From positions 1-19,250 of the forward strand of contig JBGAWA010000087.1 of assembly GCA_044227805.1 (NCBI GenBank): DNA of 19,250 bases. Reading direction: 5' to 3'. Within the stretch, counting starts at the first letter, position 1; each line of letters starts with the position of its first letter. Under the pieces are notes generated by a model. The model searched no databases. It was not told the DNA's origin and saw only the letters and a program-made list of their open reading frames with translations. Shown one piece after another: positions 1 through 7,581 of the stretch. The DNA is from JACCZZ01 sp044227805. GTDB lineage: Bacteria; Bacteroidota; Bacteroidia; Chitinophagales; UBA10324. The position numbers were made by a program, and so were the translations under genes.

Positions 1-222
1 CTCCATCACGCCTTTTATGGTAGAAAACTCATGATCCACACCACTGATGCGCACAGCAGTAATGGCATATCCTTCCAGCGAGGAAAGAAGTACCCTCCGC
101 AATGCATTACCGATGGTTACACCAAAGCCGGGCTCCAGCGGGCGAAATTCAAACAAACCTTCAAAATCAGTTGCCTTTTGCAGTACGATTTTATCAGGTT
201 TTTGAAATGTGAGTAAGGCCAT
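1..222 (-). CDS. rpoA: RNA polymerase alpha subunit, N-terminal 74 codons (partial)
   Basis: Reading from the ATG at 222 the frame is open to the window edge (74 codons), so the rest of the gene lies outside. The product dimerises and nucleates assembly of core RNA polymerase. The visible part is the start of the alpha N-terminal domain: a short lead with FQKPDK, then the family hallmark EPGFGVTIGNALRRVLLSS (residues about 31-49), which belongs to the dimerisation helix, followed by GYAITAVRISGVDHEFSTI. It lies 84 bases downstream of rpsD, the normal alpha-operon order, and rplQ would be expected next. No terminator separates it from rpsD, so co-transcription is likely. Identification is secure; only the extent is unknown. 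Confidence 0.95.
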   Translation of the reverse strand, partial: MALLTFQKPDKIVLQKATDFEGLFEFRPLEPGFGVTIGNALRRVLLSSLEGYAITAVRISGVDHEFSTIKGVME

Positions 223-306
223 TATTTGTTTCGGGTTTAAGTTCTTAAAATTGTTATGCTGTAAAAGTTTAATCCTTGATCCATCATCCGGTTCCCATTC
301 CGCAGC

Positions 307-912
307 TTACTTGGAATATAATTCCACAATCAATTGCTCATGAATGTTTTCAGGTATCTGGTCTTTTTCTGGCATAGCTAGAAAAACACCCTTCATCGTA
401 TCGCTGTTCCATTCCAGCCATGGATATTTTGACTCACGGTTGCCAAGTGCCTGTGTGATAGCGGGAAGTCCTTTTGATTTCTCCTTAATGCTAATCACAT
501 CTCCTACGCGCAATACGAGGGAAGGAATACCGGCCACTCGTCCATTCACCGTAATATGTTTGTGTGCCACCAGTTGGCGGGCCGCTCTGCGGGTTGGGGC
601 TACGCCTAAGCGGAAAATCGTGTTATCCAGCCTTGCTTCCAAAAGCTTCAGCAAGTTCTCCCCTGTTACACCCTTCTTGCGTACGGCTTCCGCGTAAAAA
701 CGTGCGAACTGCCTTTCGAGCAAGCCATAGGTCATCTTGGCTTTTTGCTTTTCCTTTAATTGCGTGGCGTATTCTGAAGATTGCTTCTTCTTTCTTGACT
801 GCCCATGCATCCCAGGAGGATAACTTTTCTTTTCCAATGATTTGGTATAACCCATGATAGGTTCTCCAAACCTCCTGTTAATCTTAGCTTTTGAACCGGT
901 GAATCTTGCCAT
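307..912 (-). CDS. rpsD: 30S ribosomal protein S4 (uS4)
   Basis: This is a primary 16S rRNA-binding protein that nucleates assembly of the 30S body and helps form the mRNA entry channel. The 201 residues match the usual length of about 200. The N-terminal part (1-90) carries YPPGMHG and a Lys-rich helix. The S4 RNA-binding domain occupies about 92-155 with LDNTIFRLG and HKHITVNGR. The N-terminus lacks the clustered cysteines of zinc-binding S4 forms, so this is a zinc-free version. It lies 63 bases after rpsK and 84 before rpoA. In other bacteria S4 represses the alpha operon; no S4 pseudoknot was identified here. The ATG at 912 is preceded by an A-rich stretch without a Shine-Dalgarno sequence. 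Confidence 0.97.
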   Translation of the reverse strand: MARFTGSKAKINRRFGEPIMGYTKSLEKKSYPPGMHGQSRKKKQSSEYATQLKEKQKAKMTYGLLERQFARFYAEAVRKKGVTGENLLKLLEARLDNTIFRLGVAPTRRAARQLVAHKHITVNGRVAGIPSLVLRVGDVISIKEKSKGLPAITQALGNRESKYPWLEWNSDTMKGVFLAMPEKDQIPENIHEQLIVELYSK

Positions 913-975
913 GTTACTGTTGTATGCTGTGTATATTACCTGAATGAATTACTGACTGCGAAGAGAAACAAATGA

Positions 976-1365
976 TTAAACCCTTCTCTTCTTTGCGGGT
1001 CTGCAGCCATTATGCGGCAGTGGGGTGATATCTCTGATCAGTGTTACGTCAATTCCTGATGAGGAGATGGAACGGATGGCGGATTCACGACCGGAACCAG
1101 GTCCTTTCACAAACACTTCCACTTTACGCATACCGGAATCATGAGCCACCTTAGCAGCATCCTGTGCGGCAAGCTGAGCAGCATAAGGAGTGTTCTTCTT
1201 TGAACCCTTAAAGCCAATCTTGCCGGCTGATGACCATGATATTACCTGCCCTGTCTTATTGGTGAAGGTGATGATAATATTATTGAAGCTGGCCTGGATA
1301 TGAACGTGTCCTTCAGGTTCAGCTTTAATACTGCGCTTTTTGGTGGTCTTCTTAGTTTCAGCCAT
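976..1365 (-). CDS. rpsK: 30S ribosomal protein S11 (uS11)
   Basis: This is a 30S platform protein that contacts 16S rRNA near the E site and interacts with S18 and S21. It has 129 residues, the typical length, with a Lys-rich N-terminal tail (TKKTTKKRS), then the core HVHIQASFNNIIITFTN and the GFKGSKKNTPYAAQ segment. The invariant end HNGCRPAKKRRV (118-129) is present. It sits between rpsM (59-base gap) and rpsD (63-base gap), the standard alpha-operon position. The ATG at 1365 follows the A-rich sequence AATAAACCACA, with no Shine-Dalgarno match. Confidence 0.97.
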   Translation of the reverse strand: MAETKKTTKKRSIKAEPEGHVHIQASFNNIIITFTNKTGQVISWSSAGKIGFKGSKKNTPYAAQLAAQDAAKVAHDSGMRKVEVFVKGPGSGRESAIRSISSSGIDVTLIRDITPLPHNGCRPAKKRRV

Positions 1366-1424
1366 TGTGGTTTATTCGTTTTCTGATTGTGGGGCAATGA
1401 CATTCATCCATTGCGTATTAATTT

Positions 1425-1808
1425 CTATTTCTTAGCCGGTGTCTTCTTTTTGCCCGCAACAGTCTTGCGTTTTCCTTTACGGGTCCGGGAATTGGTTCGG
1501 GTGCGCTGACCGCGCGTCGGAAGTCCCTTACGGTGACGAATCCCACGATAACTTCCAATATCCATTAATCGCTTAATGTTAAGCTGAATTTCTGAACGTA
1601 AGGCGCCTTCTACTTTCCAGTCATTATTAATGATATTGCGGATGGAATTCAACTCATCATCATTCCAGTCCTTCACCTTTTTGGTAATATCCACTCCTGC
1701 TTCCAGGAGAATTTTTTTGGCAGCCGACTGACCGATGCCAAAAAGGTAGGATAGGCCTACGTAACCTTGCTTGTTCTTTGGTAAATCAACACCTGAAATT
1801 CTCGCCAT
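1425..1808 (-). CDS. rpsM: 30S ribosomal protein S13 (uS13)
   Basis: This 30S head protein forms inter-subunit bridges with 5S rRNA and L5, and its tail reaches the P-site tRNA. It has 127 residues, slightly longer than the E. coli protein. The start RISGVDLPKNK, the helix-two-turn-helix region with FGIGQSAAKKIL (23-34), and the signature RHRKGLPTRGQRTRTNSRT (91-109) are all present. The Lys-rich end (KGKRKTVAGKKKTPAKK) is the rRNA/tRNA-contacting tail. It follows rpmJ by 68 bases, as usual for the infA-rpmJ-rpsM order. The ATG at 1808 has an AT-rich leader and no clear Shine-Dalgarno sequence. Confidence 0.97.
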   Translation of the reverse strand: MARISGVDLPKNKQGYVGLSYLFGIGQSAAKKILLEAGVDITKKVKDWNDDELNSIRNIINNDWKVEGALRSEIQLNIKRLMDIGSYRGIRHRKGLPTRGQRTRTNSRTRKGKRKTVAGKKKTPAKK

Positions 1809-1876
1809 GATGTATTGTTAATCTTGAAGTTTTCGATTTAAATTCCTGATTGCTGCTTCGCAATGCGAAAAAGATC

Positions 1877-1993
1877 TTAACCCTGGCGCTGTTTATAGCG
1901 GGGATTTTTTTTGTTGATCACATACAGCTTACCTTTCCTGCGTACAATTTTGCAGTCTGCGCTTCTTCTTTTTATGGATGCTCTTACTTTCAT
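1877..1993 (-). CDS. rpmJ: 50S ribosomal protein L36 (bL36), zinc-free form
   Basis: I found this short gene by translating the gap between infA and rpsM; it encodes 38 residues, exactly the usual length. It starts MKVRASIKRRSADCK and ends NKKNPRYKQRQG, and both ends are diagnostic of L36, a small late-assembly 50S protein near the L7/L12 stalk base. Classical L36 holds zinc with Cys11, Cys14, Cys27 and His33. Here position 11 is Ser, 14 is Cys, 27 is Asn and 33 is Tyr, so the site is lost and this is the C-minus form. It is 57 bases after infA and 68 before rpsM, its standard location. It is easily missed by gene callers with a length cut-off. Confidence 0.95.
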   Translation of the reverse strand: MKVRASIKRRSADCKIVRRKGKLYVINKKNPRYKQRQG

Positions 1994-2050
1994 CGTCTGA
2001 TTTTTATGCGTCCTGAAATTAAAACCGTATTACCTCTGCTATGATTAAAT

Positions 2051-2269
2051 CTATTTAAACCGATAAGTAATTCTGCCTCTAGTCAAATCATAAGGTGACA
2101 TTTCCACTGTTACTTTGTCTCCCGGAAGAATCCTTATATAGTGCATCCTCATCTTTCCCGAAATGGTGGCTATAATCTCATGGCCATTTTCAAGGCGTAC
2201 ACGAAACATGGCATTGGATAATGATTCCGTGATTGTACCGTCCTGTTTAATGAGATCTTGCTTAGCCAT
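2051..2269 (-). CDS. infA: Translation initiation factor IF-1
   Basis: IF-1 binds the 30S A site during initiation and helps IF-2 and IF-3 select initiator tRNA. The product has 72 residues, the normal size, and is a single S1-like OB fold: MAKQDLIKQDGTITESL, then FRVRLENGHEIIATISGKMR (22-41), IRILPGDKVTVEMSPYDLTRGRI and a terminal ITYRFK. The gene lies 97 bases after map and 57 before rpmJ. This larger upstream gap contains a possible promoter of its own (2286-2317), which would allow expression of infA and the alpha cluster apart from the spc genes. Confidence 0.97.
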   Translation of the reverse strand: MAKQDLIKQDGTITESLSNAMFRVRLENGHEIIATISGKMRMHYIRILPGDKVTVEMSPYDLTRGRITYRFK

Positions 2270-2285
2270 TTAAAATTTGAGGGTG

Positions 2286-2317
2286 CAAATATCGCTTTAA
2301 TTCGTTAATTTTTAAAG
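2286..2317 (-). promoter_or_regulatory. Possible Bacteroidota-type promoter before infA
   Basis: On the minus strand the map-infA gap reads CTTT (2314-2317), 20 bases, then GATATTTG (2286-2293). The second element matches the Bacteroidota minus-7 consensus TAnnTTTG at all but the first base, and CTTT loosely fits the minus-33 TTTG. A start about 7 bases downstream would leave a leader of roughly 10 bases before infA. The stretch is AT-rich, so a chance match is possible. Confidence 0.35.
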
Positions 2318-2366
2318 CTTTTACTGAATTACCTGCAGTTGCGATTGATTCAATCAACTTCTCCAA

Positions 2367-3146
2367 TCAGACTGCCACATTTAAAACTTCTTCAATAAAC
2401 CTAAAAGTGGTCAGCATCTGCGGGCCATCCCTTGTAACCGCTACCGTATGTTCAAAGTGGGCTGAAGGCTGATGGTCTTCCGTGAAGATGGTCCAACCGT
2501 CATTGGCCTGCATCACCTGCTTCTTTCCCATGTTCACCATGGGCTCTATCGCGATCACTAACCCTTCCTGCAACTTTGCTCCTGAACCACGCTTCCCGTA
2601 ATTTGGCACTTCCGGATCTTCATGTAGTTTTTTTCCAACTCCATGACCGACCAACTCCCTCACCACTGAATAACCATGCCGTTCAACGTATTCCTGTATC
2701 GTTGCCGCTATGTCTCCGATTCTGCCACCTATTTTAGCCTGCTGAACCCCTAATTCCAGTGATTGCCTGGTAGTATTCAATAATCTTTGTTTAGCTTCAC
2801 TAATATCACCTACCGGGAAAGTGAAGGCACTGTCTCCATAAAATTCATCTAACACGACTCCGATATCCACACTCACAATGTCCCCGTCTTTAAGCACCGT
2901 TTCGCCGGGAATTCCATGCACCACCACTTCATTCACAGAGATACAAGCCGAATTGGGAAAACCGCGATAACCGAGGAAAGCTGGAAATCCGCCATGATCT
3001 CTGATAAACTCATCTGCCACGGCATCAAGCTTAATGGTAGTTATACCAGGCTTAATATGCTTCGCCACTTCGGCTAAAGCTCTTGAAACAAGCAAAGAAC
3101 TCTTTCGGATACGCTCAATCTCTTCCGGTGTCTTGTAATAAATCAT
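2367..3146 (-). CDS. map: Type I methionine aminopeptidase
   Basis: This cytosolic dinuclear metallo-enzyme removes the initiator methionine from nascent proteins once the formyl group is gone. It has 259 residues, normal for the short bacterial type I enzyme. All five metal ligands can be placed by their motifs: Asp94 and Asp105 (VDIGVVLDEFYGDSAF), His168 (GHGVGKKLHEDP), Glu201 (AIEPMVN) and Glu232 (HFEHTVAVT). His77 (VVHGIPG) matches the substrate-binding histidine. These are offset by a constant 2-3 residues from E. coli D97, D108, H171, E204 and E235. The gene starts 6 bases after the secY stop, which indicates tight coupling; secY-map-infA is a common arrangement. Confidence 0.97.
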   Translation of the reverse strand: MIYYKTPEEIERIRKSSLLVSRALAEVAKHIKPGITTIKLDAVADEFIRDHGGFPAFLGYRGFPNSACISVNEVVVHGIPGETVLKDGDIVSVDIGVVLDEFYGDSAFTFPVGDISEAKQRLLNTTRQSLELGVQQAKIGGRIGDIAATIQEYVERHGYSVVRELVGHGVGKKLHEDPEVPNYGKRGSGAKLQEGLVIAIEPMVNMGKKQVMQANDGWTIFTEDHQPSAHFEHTVAVTRDGPQMLTTFRFIEEVLNVAV

Positions 3147-3152
3147 TTCTTT

Positions 3153-4490
3153 TTAAGCACTAACTGCTGTTGTCCTGCCTTTGATACGTCCCGACTTCAT
3201 CAACCCGTCGTAATGACGCATAAGCAAATGACTTTCTATCTGCTGAAGAGTATCCAGGATTACTCCCACCATAATCAGCAATGAGGTACCACCGTAAAAG
3301 TTTGCCCACTGACTGTTTACACCAAAAGCACGTGCAAATGATGGCATGATGGCAACAAAAGCCAGGAACAATGCACCCGGCAAGGTTATCCTCGACATCA
3401 CCGTATCAATAAAATTGGCAGTTTGCTTTCCCGGCTTCACGCCTGGAATAAACCCGCCATTTCGCTTCATATCGTCTGCCATCTGAATCGGGTTCACGAT
3501 AATGGCAGTATAGAAATAAGTAAAGATGACGATCAGTAAAAGGTCTACCAGGTTGTACCAGAATGATCCGGGGTCGGTGAAGGCCGTTGCGCCCTGCATA
3601 GCAGCCGAGTCGGGAAAAAACTGCGCAACCGTTGCAGGGATAAACATTAAAGCCTGTGAGAAAATGATCGGCATTACACCGGCAGCATTCACTTTAAGCG
3701 GGATATACTGTCGAACGCCGCCATATTGCTTATTTCCAACCACTCGTTTGGCATACTGAACAGGAATTTTTCTTGTTCCCTGCACCAGCAATATTACCAT
3801 CACTATTACTGCCAGCAAAACAGCCAGTTCGAGCAGGAAAGAAACCAAACCGCCCCCTTCATTCAACCGGCTGTCGAATTCAGCCAGGAAGGCAAAAGGT
3901 AAACGCGCGATAATTCCGATCATAATCAGCAGTGAAATTCCATTTCCAATGCCGCGATCAGTAATTTTTTCACCCATCCACATGATGAAAATAGTGCCGG
4001 CAGTTAGAATGACGAGCGATGAAAACCAGAACAAGCCTGGATTCACACCACTTACTACATTAGCACCAATGCCGCTTTTCAGGTAAACCACATAACCGGA
4101 AGCCTGCGCCGCCGTGATCACCACCGTCAGCCAGCGCGTGATATTATTAATCTTGCGACGGCCACTTTCACCCTCCTTCTGCATTTTCTGAAATGTCGGA
4201 ATAGCGAGTGTCACCAGCTGCATCACGATAGACGCTGAGATATAGGGCATGATGCCCAACGCGAAAATTGATGCGCGTGAAAATGCACCACCGGCGAAAA
4301 TATCCAGCAGGCCAAAGATACCTTTGGCTCCCTGTTGCGTAACCGCTGCCAACTGCACAGGATCAACGCCGGGAAGTACAATGTAGGAACCAACCCGGTA
4401 AACGAAAATAAGGCCTAGCGTATAGAGAATTCTCTGACGCAGGTCCTCAATTTTCCAGATATTCTGTATGGTTTGAATGAAACGTTTCAT
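3153..4490 (-). CDS. secY: Protein translocase channel subunit SecY
   Basis: SecY forms the inner-membrane pore through which SecA or the ribosome drives unfolded proteins; SecE and SecG are its partners. The 445 residues and about ten hydrophobic segments match the family. The plug and TM2 signature GGAFSRASIFALGIMPYI is at about 67-84, and the cytoplasmic loop carries QKMQKEGESGRRKIN after TM3. Later loops contain GMGISL-like RGIGNGISLLIMIG and NGGFIPGVKPGKQTANF. The start at 4490 is 8 bases after rplO, the normal spc-operon junction, and the map gene follows by 6 bases. The secreted protein at 15321-17369, with its signal peptide, would depend on this channel. Confidence 0.97.
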   Translation of the reverse strand: MKRFIQTIQNIWKIEDLRQRILYTLGLIFVYRVGSYIVLPGVDPVQLAAVTQQGAKGIFGLLDIFAGGAFSRASIFALGIMPYISASIVMQLVTLAIPTFQKMQKEGESGRRKINNITRWLTVVITAAQASGYVVYLKSGIGANVVSGVNPGLFWFSSLVILTAGTIFIMWMGEKITDRGIGNGISLLIMIGIIARLPFAFLAEFDSRLNEGGGLVSFLLELAVLLAVIVMVILLVQGTRKIPVQYAKRVVGNKQYGGVRQYIPLKVNAAGVMPIIFSQALMFIPATVAQFFPDSAAMQGATAFTDPGSFWYNLVDLLLIVIFTYFYTAIIVNPIQMADDMKRNGGFIPGVKPGKQTANFIDTVMSRITLPGALFLAFVAIMPSFARAFGVNSQWANFYGGTSLLIMVGVILDTLQQIESHLLMRHYDGLMKSGRIKGRTTAVSA

Positions 4491-4498
4491 GTACCTTA

Positions 4499-4945
4499 TT
4501 AAACGAGGTTAACTGTACCGCCGGCAGCTTCAATGGCCTTCTTTGCCGATTCGCTGACTGCATTAACTTTGATATCGAGTTTTGATTTTAACTCACCGGT
4601 TCCAAGAATCTTCACTTTGTCATTCTTCGTAATGATTCCATGCTCCAGCAGCACTGCATGATTGATTGCAGTGAGTTTATACTTATCGACATATTCCTGC
4701 AAACGACCAAGATTAATCACTTCAAACTCTTTACGGAAAGGATTTTTAAATCCGAATTTCGGCAAGCGGCGCTGCAGTGGCATCTGTCCACCTTCGAAAC
4801 CTCTCCTGCTTTTATTGCCGCTCCTAGATCCGGCACCCTTATTACCGCGCGTAGATGTTCCGCCATGTCCGCTGCCCTGGCCACGACCAATGCGCTTCAC
4901 TTTTTTTACAGACCCTTTTGCGGGTTTCAGATTACTGAGATTCAT
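4499..4945 (-). CDS. rplO: 50S ribosomal protein L15 (uL15)
   Basis: This is a late 50S assembly protein whose long basic N-terminal extension threads through 23S rRNA. It has 148 residues, near the usual 144-150. The N-terminal Gly/Arg/Lys-rich region contains the signature RIGRGQGSGHGGTSTRGNKG (18-37) and RRGFEGGQMPLQRRLPKFGF (48-67), followed by the globular domain with the ending AGGTVNLV. Only two bases separate the rpmD stop from this ATG, so translation is probably coupled; secY starts 8 bases downstream. Confidence 0.97.
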   Translation of the reverse strand: MNLSNLKPAKGSVKKVKRIGRGQGSGHGGTSTRGNKGAGSRSGNKSRRGFEGGQMPLQRRLPKFGFKNPFRKEFEVINLGRLQEYVDKYKLTAINHAVLLEHGIITKNDKVKILGTGELKSKLDIKVNAVSESAKKAIEAAGGTVNLV

Positions 4946-4947
4946 GC

Positions 4948-5127
4948 TTAGATTTTTTCAATAGTCACTAAATGTCTCACCTTGGTCAGCATTCCCTGTA
5001 TTTGTTCGGAATCTTCTTTTACTACCGGTACATGCAGTTTACGGATGCCCAAAGCCGTTATCGTTCGCTTCTGCCTTTCAGGCCGATCGATTGCGCTTTT
5101 TACCTGGGTAATTTTAATTTTTGCCAT
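4948..5127 (-). CDS. rpmD: 50S ribosomal protein L30 (uL30)
   Basis: This gene was found by reading the gap between rpsE and rplO: an ATG at 5127 opens 59 codons ending with TAA at 4948. The product starts MAKIKITQVKSAIDRPE, continues QKRTITALGIRKL and ends GMLTKVRHLVTIEKI, which is the standard L30 layout (beta strand, helix with the TLxxLGLRK-like motif, then a helix with the MxxKVxHLV motif). L30 is a small globular protein on the 50S surface near domain II of 23S rRNA. It lies 87 bases after rpsE and 2 bases before rplO, the expected spc-operon place. Confidence 0.95.
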   Translation of the reverse strand: MAKIKITQVKSAIDRPERQKRTITALGIRKLHVPVVKEDSEQIQGMLTKVRHLVTIEKI

Positions 5128-5214
5128 TGTAGTTGATTCTGTTCTGTTCTTTTATTCAATGAGCAGTGGATCAATTCGCCAGCTACTCCTGCTTCCGGAA
5201 AATGCCCGGCGATT

Positions 5215-5733
5215 TCAACCGTTAAATACCTTTTTCAGATTTACGTTGCGGGTTTGCGAAATAACAAGCGGATCTCTCACCAGTGAAAGCGCCTTAATAG
5301 TGGCTTTTACCACGTTATGAGGATTGGTTGATCCCAATGATTTTGCCAACACATCGGTTACACCTGCACTCTCCAACACAGCCCGCATAGCACCGCCTGC
5401 AATTACACCCGTTCCGTGAGAAGCAGGCTTAATCCACACTTTTGAAGCACTGAATTTGGCGATTTGCTCATGCGGAATTGTCCCTTTAAAAATAGGCACT
5501 TTTACAAGGTTCTTTTTTGCATCATCAATGCCTTTTGTTATTGCTTCCTGCACTTCGCGCGCCTTGCCAAGACCCTGTCCGACAATACCATTACCATCAC
5601 CTACCACTACCAGGGCAGAAAAACTAAATGTGCGGCCTCCCTTCGTTACTTTCGCAACACGCTGGATGTTTACCACCTTGTCCTTAAGATCGAGCTCGCT
5701 TGCCTTTACCCGTTGAATGTTTGCTTGCGCCAT
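5215..5733 (-). CDS. rpsE: 30S ribosomal protein S5 (uS5)
   Basis: S5 sits at the mRNA entry channel with S3 and S4 and influences decoding accuracy and mRNA unwinding. It has 172 residues, typical length. The N-terminal dsRBD-like domain (about 16-82) includes VAKVTKGGRTFSFSALVVVG and GIVGQGLGKAREVQEAITKG. The C-terminal domain carries HGTGVIAGGAMRAVLESAGV and NPHNVVKATIKAL (about 105-150). The order rplR-rpsE-rpmD is standard. Gaps are 48 bases upstream and 87 downstream; the downstream gap holds no gene beyond rpmD. Confidence 0.97.
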   Translation of the reverse strand: MAQANIQRVKASELDLKDKVVNIQRVAKVTKGGRTFSFSALVVVGDGNGIVGQGLGKAREVQEAITKGIDDAKKNLVKVPIFKGTIPHEQIAKFSASKVWIKPASHGTGVIAGGAMRAVLESAGVTDVLAKSLGSTNPHNVVKATIKALSLVRDPLVISQTRNVNLKKVFNG

Positions 5734-5781
5734 TGTATTTATTTGATTTCTTGTTAGCTGATTTTGGCCTTCGCCTTATAC

Positions 5782-6129
5782 TTAAAACTGCAATCCTCCT
5801 TCACGTGCGCCTTCTGCCACGGCTTTTACGCGTCCATGATACAGATAGCCACCGCGATCAAACAGCACATTGGTGATACCAGCCTCTATAGCTCTCTTGG
5901 CAATCGCCTTTCCAACTTCCTTCGATTTCTCAATCTTGGTTCCGGTTAGATTCTTCATATCCCGTGATGAGGCTGCCGCTAAAGTATGCCCTTGTGAATC
6001 ATCTATGATCTGTACATAAATTTCACTGTTACTGCGATAGACTGACAGACGCGGCCTTTCTTTGGTTCCGGAAAGTTTCTTGCGAATCTTCCTGCGTATC
6101 TTTTCTCTTCTTGCTTCCTTTCTTACCAT
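5782..6129 (-). CDS. rplR: 50S ribosomal protein L18 (uL18)
   Basis: L18 binds 5S rRNA and, with L5, docks it in the central protuberance of the 50S subunit. The 115 residues are the normal size. The basic N-terminus (RKEARREKIRRKIRKKL) is followed by RPRLSVYRSNSEIYVQIIDD and the C-terminal signature FDRGGYLYHGRVKAVAEGAR (about 90-109), ending GGLQF. It lies 56 bases after rplF and 48 before rpsE, the expected order. Confidence 0.97.
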   Translation of the reverse strand: MVRKEARREKIRRKIRKKLSGTKERPRLSVYRSNSEIYVQIIDDSQGHTLAAASSRDMKNLTGTKIEKSKEVGKAIAKRAIEAGITNVLFDRGGYLYHGRVKAVAEGAREGGLQF

Positions 6130-6185
6130 GTTTTAGATTTTTATTGCGGTTACGGAGTTTGCCGTAGATCGTTCGTTAGTACAAT

Positions 6186-6749
6186 TTATTTAGCACCTGT
6201 CGCTGCTGATTTACCTGCCTTGCGGCGCAAAATCTCATTCACGTATTTGATACCCTTACCCTTATAAGGTTCTGGTCTTCTCACTTCACGTATCTTGGCT
6301 GCCATCTGCCCGAGCAATTGTTTGTCGTGACTGCTCATGGTGATGATAGGGTTCTGACCTTTCAATTGCTCCGCTGAAGCTTTGATTTCCTTTGGAAGAG
6401 AAAATAAAACAGGATGTGAAAAACCAACTGATAATTCCAGCAATTGCCCGGTCACTGTTGCTCTGAATCCGACACCTACCAATTCAAGTTTTATTTCGTA
6501 GCCTTCCGTAACTCCTTTCATCATATTGGCCAACAATGCGCGGTACAGGCCATGCAGTGCCTTATGGCGCTTCTGATTGGTGGGCCGTTTAACTATTACC
6601 TGACCATCTTCCGTACTGAAAGTGATATCAGCATCCACTTTCTGTGTGAGTTGACCTTTCGGGCCTTTTACAATCACCTCATTTGACGGAGTAACAGAAA
6701 AGCTCACTCCTTTGGGTAATGCAACCGGCATTTTTCCTATGCGTGACAT
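6186..6749 (-). CDS. rplF: 50S ribosomal protein L6 (uL6)
   Basis: L6 binds 23S rRNA helix 97 close to the sarcin-ricin loop and the GTPase centre. It has 187 residues, about ten longer than E. coli L6 because of the end RRKAGKSAATGAK. The start MSRIGKMPVALPKGV is typical, the two similar alpha/beta domains can be followed, and the signature RRPEPYKGKGIKY lies near 157-169. The upstream gap to rpsH (118 bases) is the largest inside the S10-spc-alpha run and contains a short inverted repeat, reported separately. rplR follows by 56 bases. Confidence 0.97.
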   Translation of the reverse strand: MSRIGKMPVALPKGVSFSVTPSNEVIVKGPKGQLTQKVDADITFSTEDGQVIVKRPTNQKRHKALHGLYRALLANMMKGVTEGYEIKLELVGVGFRATVTGQLLELSVGFSHPVLFSLPKEIKASAEQLKGQNPIITMSSHDKQLLGQMAAKIREVRRPEPYKGKGIKYVNEILRRKAGKSAATGAK

Positions 6750-6867
6750 GATTGATTATTGCTTGTTTTAAACCAATATTTTAAACTACCGGGAATGCCT
6801 GCCCAAACTATCTCAAATCACCGGTGCATTCCTCTGGATCCAATCATCCCGGTGAATTATTCATTCA

Positions 6868-7269
6868 TTAAAAAACGTAGCAGAGAACTTCTCCTCCAAT
6901 TTTTTGCGTCTTCGCTTCCTTATCCGTCATGAGTCCTTTGGAAGTGGAAATAACAGCTATCCCCAAACCATTCATCACTTTTGGCAGTTCTTCCGCGCCC
7001 CTGTACCTTCTTAATCCCGGACGGCTCACCCTGCGCAGCGAGCGGATGGCAGGCTGCTTGGTTACCTGGTTGTACTTCAAAGCAATTTTGATGACACCAC
7101 TTCCACTATCACTGCCTTCAAATTTGTATTTAAGAATGTATCCTTTGTCGTACAGAATTTCTGTCAGGCGCTTCTTCAGGTTGGAAGCAGGAATTTCCAC
7201 AATGCGATGATTTGCACTCAGCGCGTTACGCATGCGGGTGAGGTAGTCAGCTATAGGATCAGTTACCAT
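6868..7269 (-). CDS. rpsH: 30S ribosomal protein S8 (uS8)
   Basis: S8 is a primary 16S rRNA-binding protein of the 30S platform and in E. coli is the translational repressor of the spc operon. It has 133 residues, normal size. The start VTDPIADYLTRMRNA is typical of the family. The C-terminal RNA-binding part contains the signature VISTSKGLMTDKEAK (about 107-121) and the ending GGEVLCYVF. It follows rpsN by 38 bases. I did not find a convincing S8-binding hairpin at the rplX-rplE junction, where E. coli has its feedback site, so feedback control here is only an inference. Confidence 0.97.
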   Translation of the reverse strand: MVTDPIADYLTRMRNALSANHRIVEIPASNLKKRLTEILYDKGYILKYKFEGSDSGSGVIKIALKYNQVTKQPAIRSLRRVSRPGLRRYRGAEELPKVMNGLGIAVISTSKGLMTDKEAKTQKIGGEVLCYVF

Positions 7270-7307
7270 TATGAGTCGTTAGAATTGATTAAATAATTTT
7301 AAAGCGC

Positions 7308-7577
7308 TTACCAGGAAGCTTTCGTTACACCCGGAATCTTTCCGTTTAAAGCAAGTTCCCGGAATTTGATCCGTGAAATACCAAATTGACCAATGTACCC
7401 TTTGGGGCGGCCGGTAATCTGGCAACGGTTATGCTTGCGGACGGGAGAAGCATTTTTTGGAAGCTTATCCAATCCAACATAATCTCCGGCAGCTTTCATG
7501 GCTTTGCGCTTCTCAGCGTATTTTGCCGTCATGCGTGCGCGCTTTCTTTCTCTTGCTTTTACTGATTCTTTTGCCAT
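7308..7577 (-). CDS. rpsN: 30S ribosomal protein S14, long zinc-free form (uS14)
   Basis: S14 is a 30S head protein required late in assembly and close to S3 and S19. It has 89 residues, which fits the long, zinc-independent form; the short form of about 61 residues carries two CxxC pairs. Only one cysteine (HNRCQITGRPKGY, about 49-61) is present. The signature RCQITGRPKGYIGQFGISRI and the ending KIPGVTKASW are diagnostic. The ATG at 7577 is 4 bases after the rplE stop, so the two genes are probably translationally coupled. Confidence 0.97.
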   Translation of the reverse strand: MAKESVKARERKRARMTAKYAEKRKAMKAAGDYVGLDKLPKNASPVRKHNRCQITGRPKGYIGQFGISRIKFRELALNGKIPGVTKASW

Positions 7578-7581
7578 TTGC

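Noticed and set aside
31..216. Plus-strand ORF of 61 codons at the left edge
   Set aside because: It is fully antisense to the recognisable start of rpoA.
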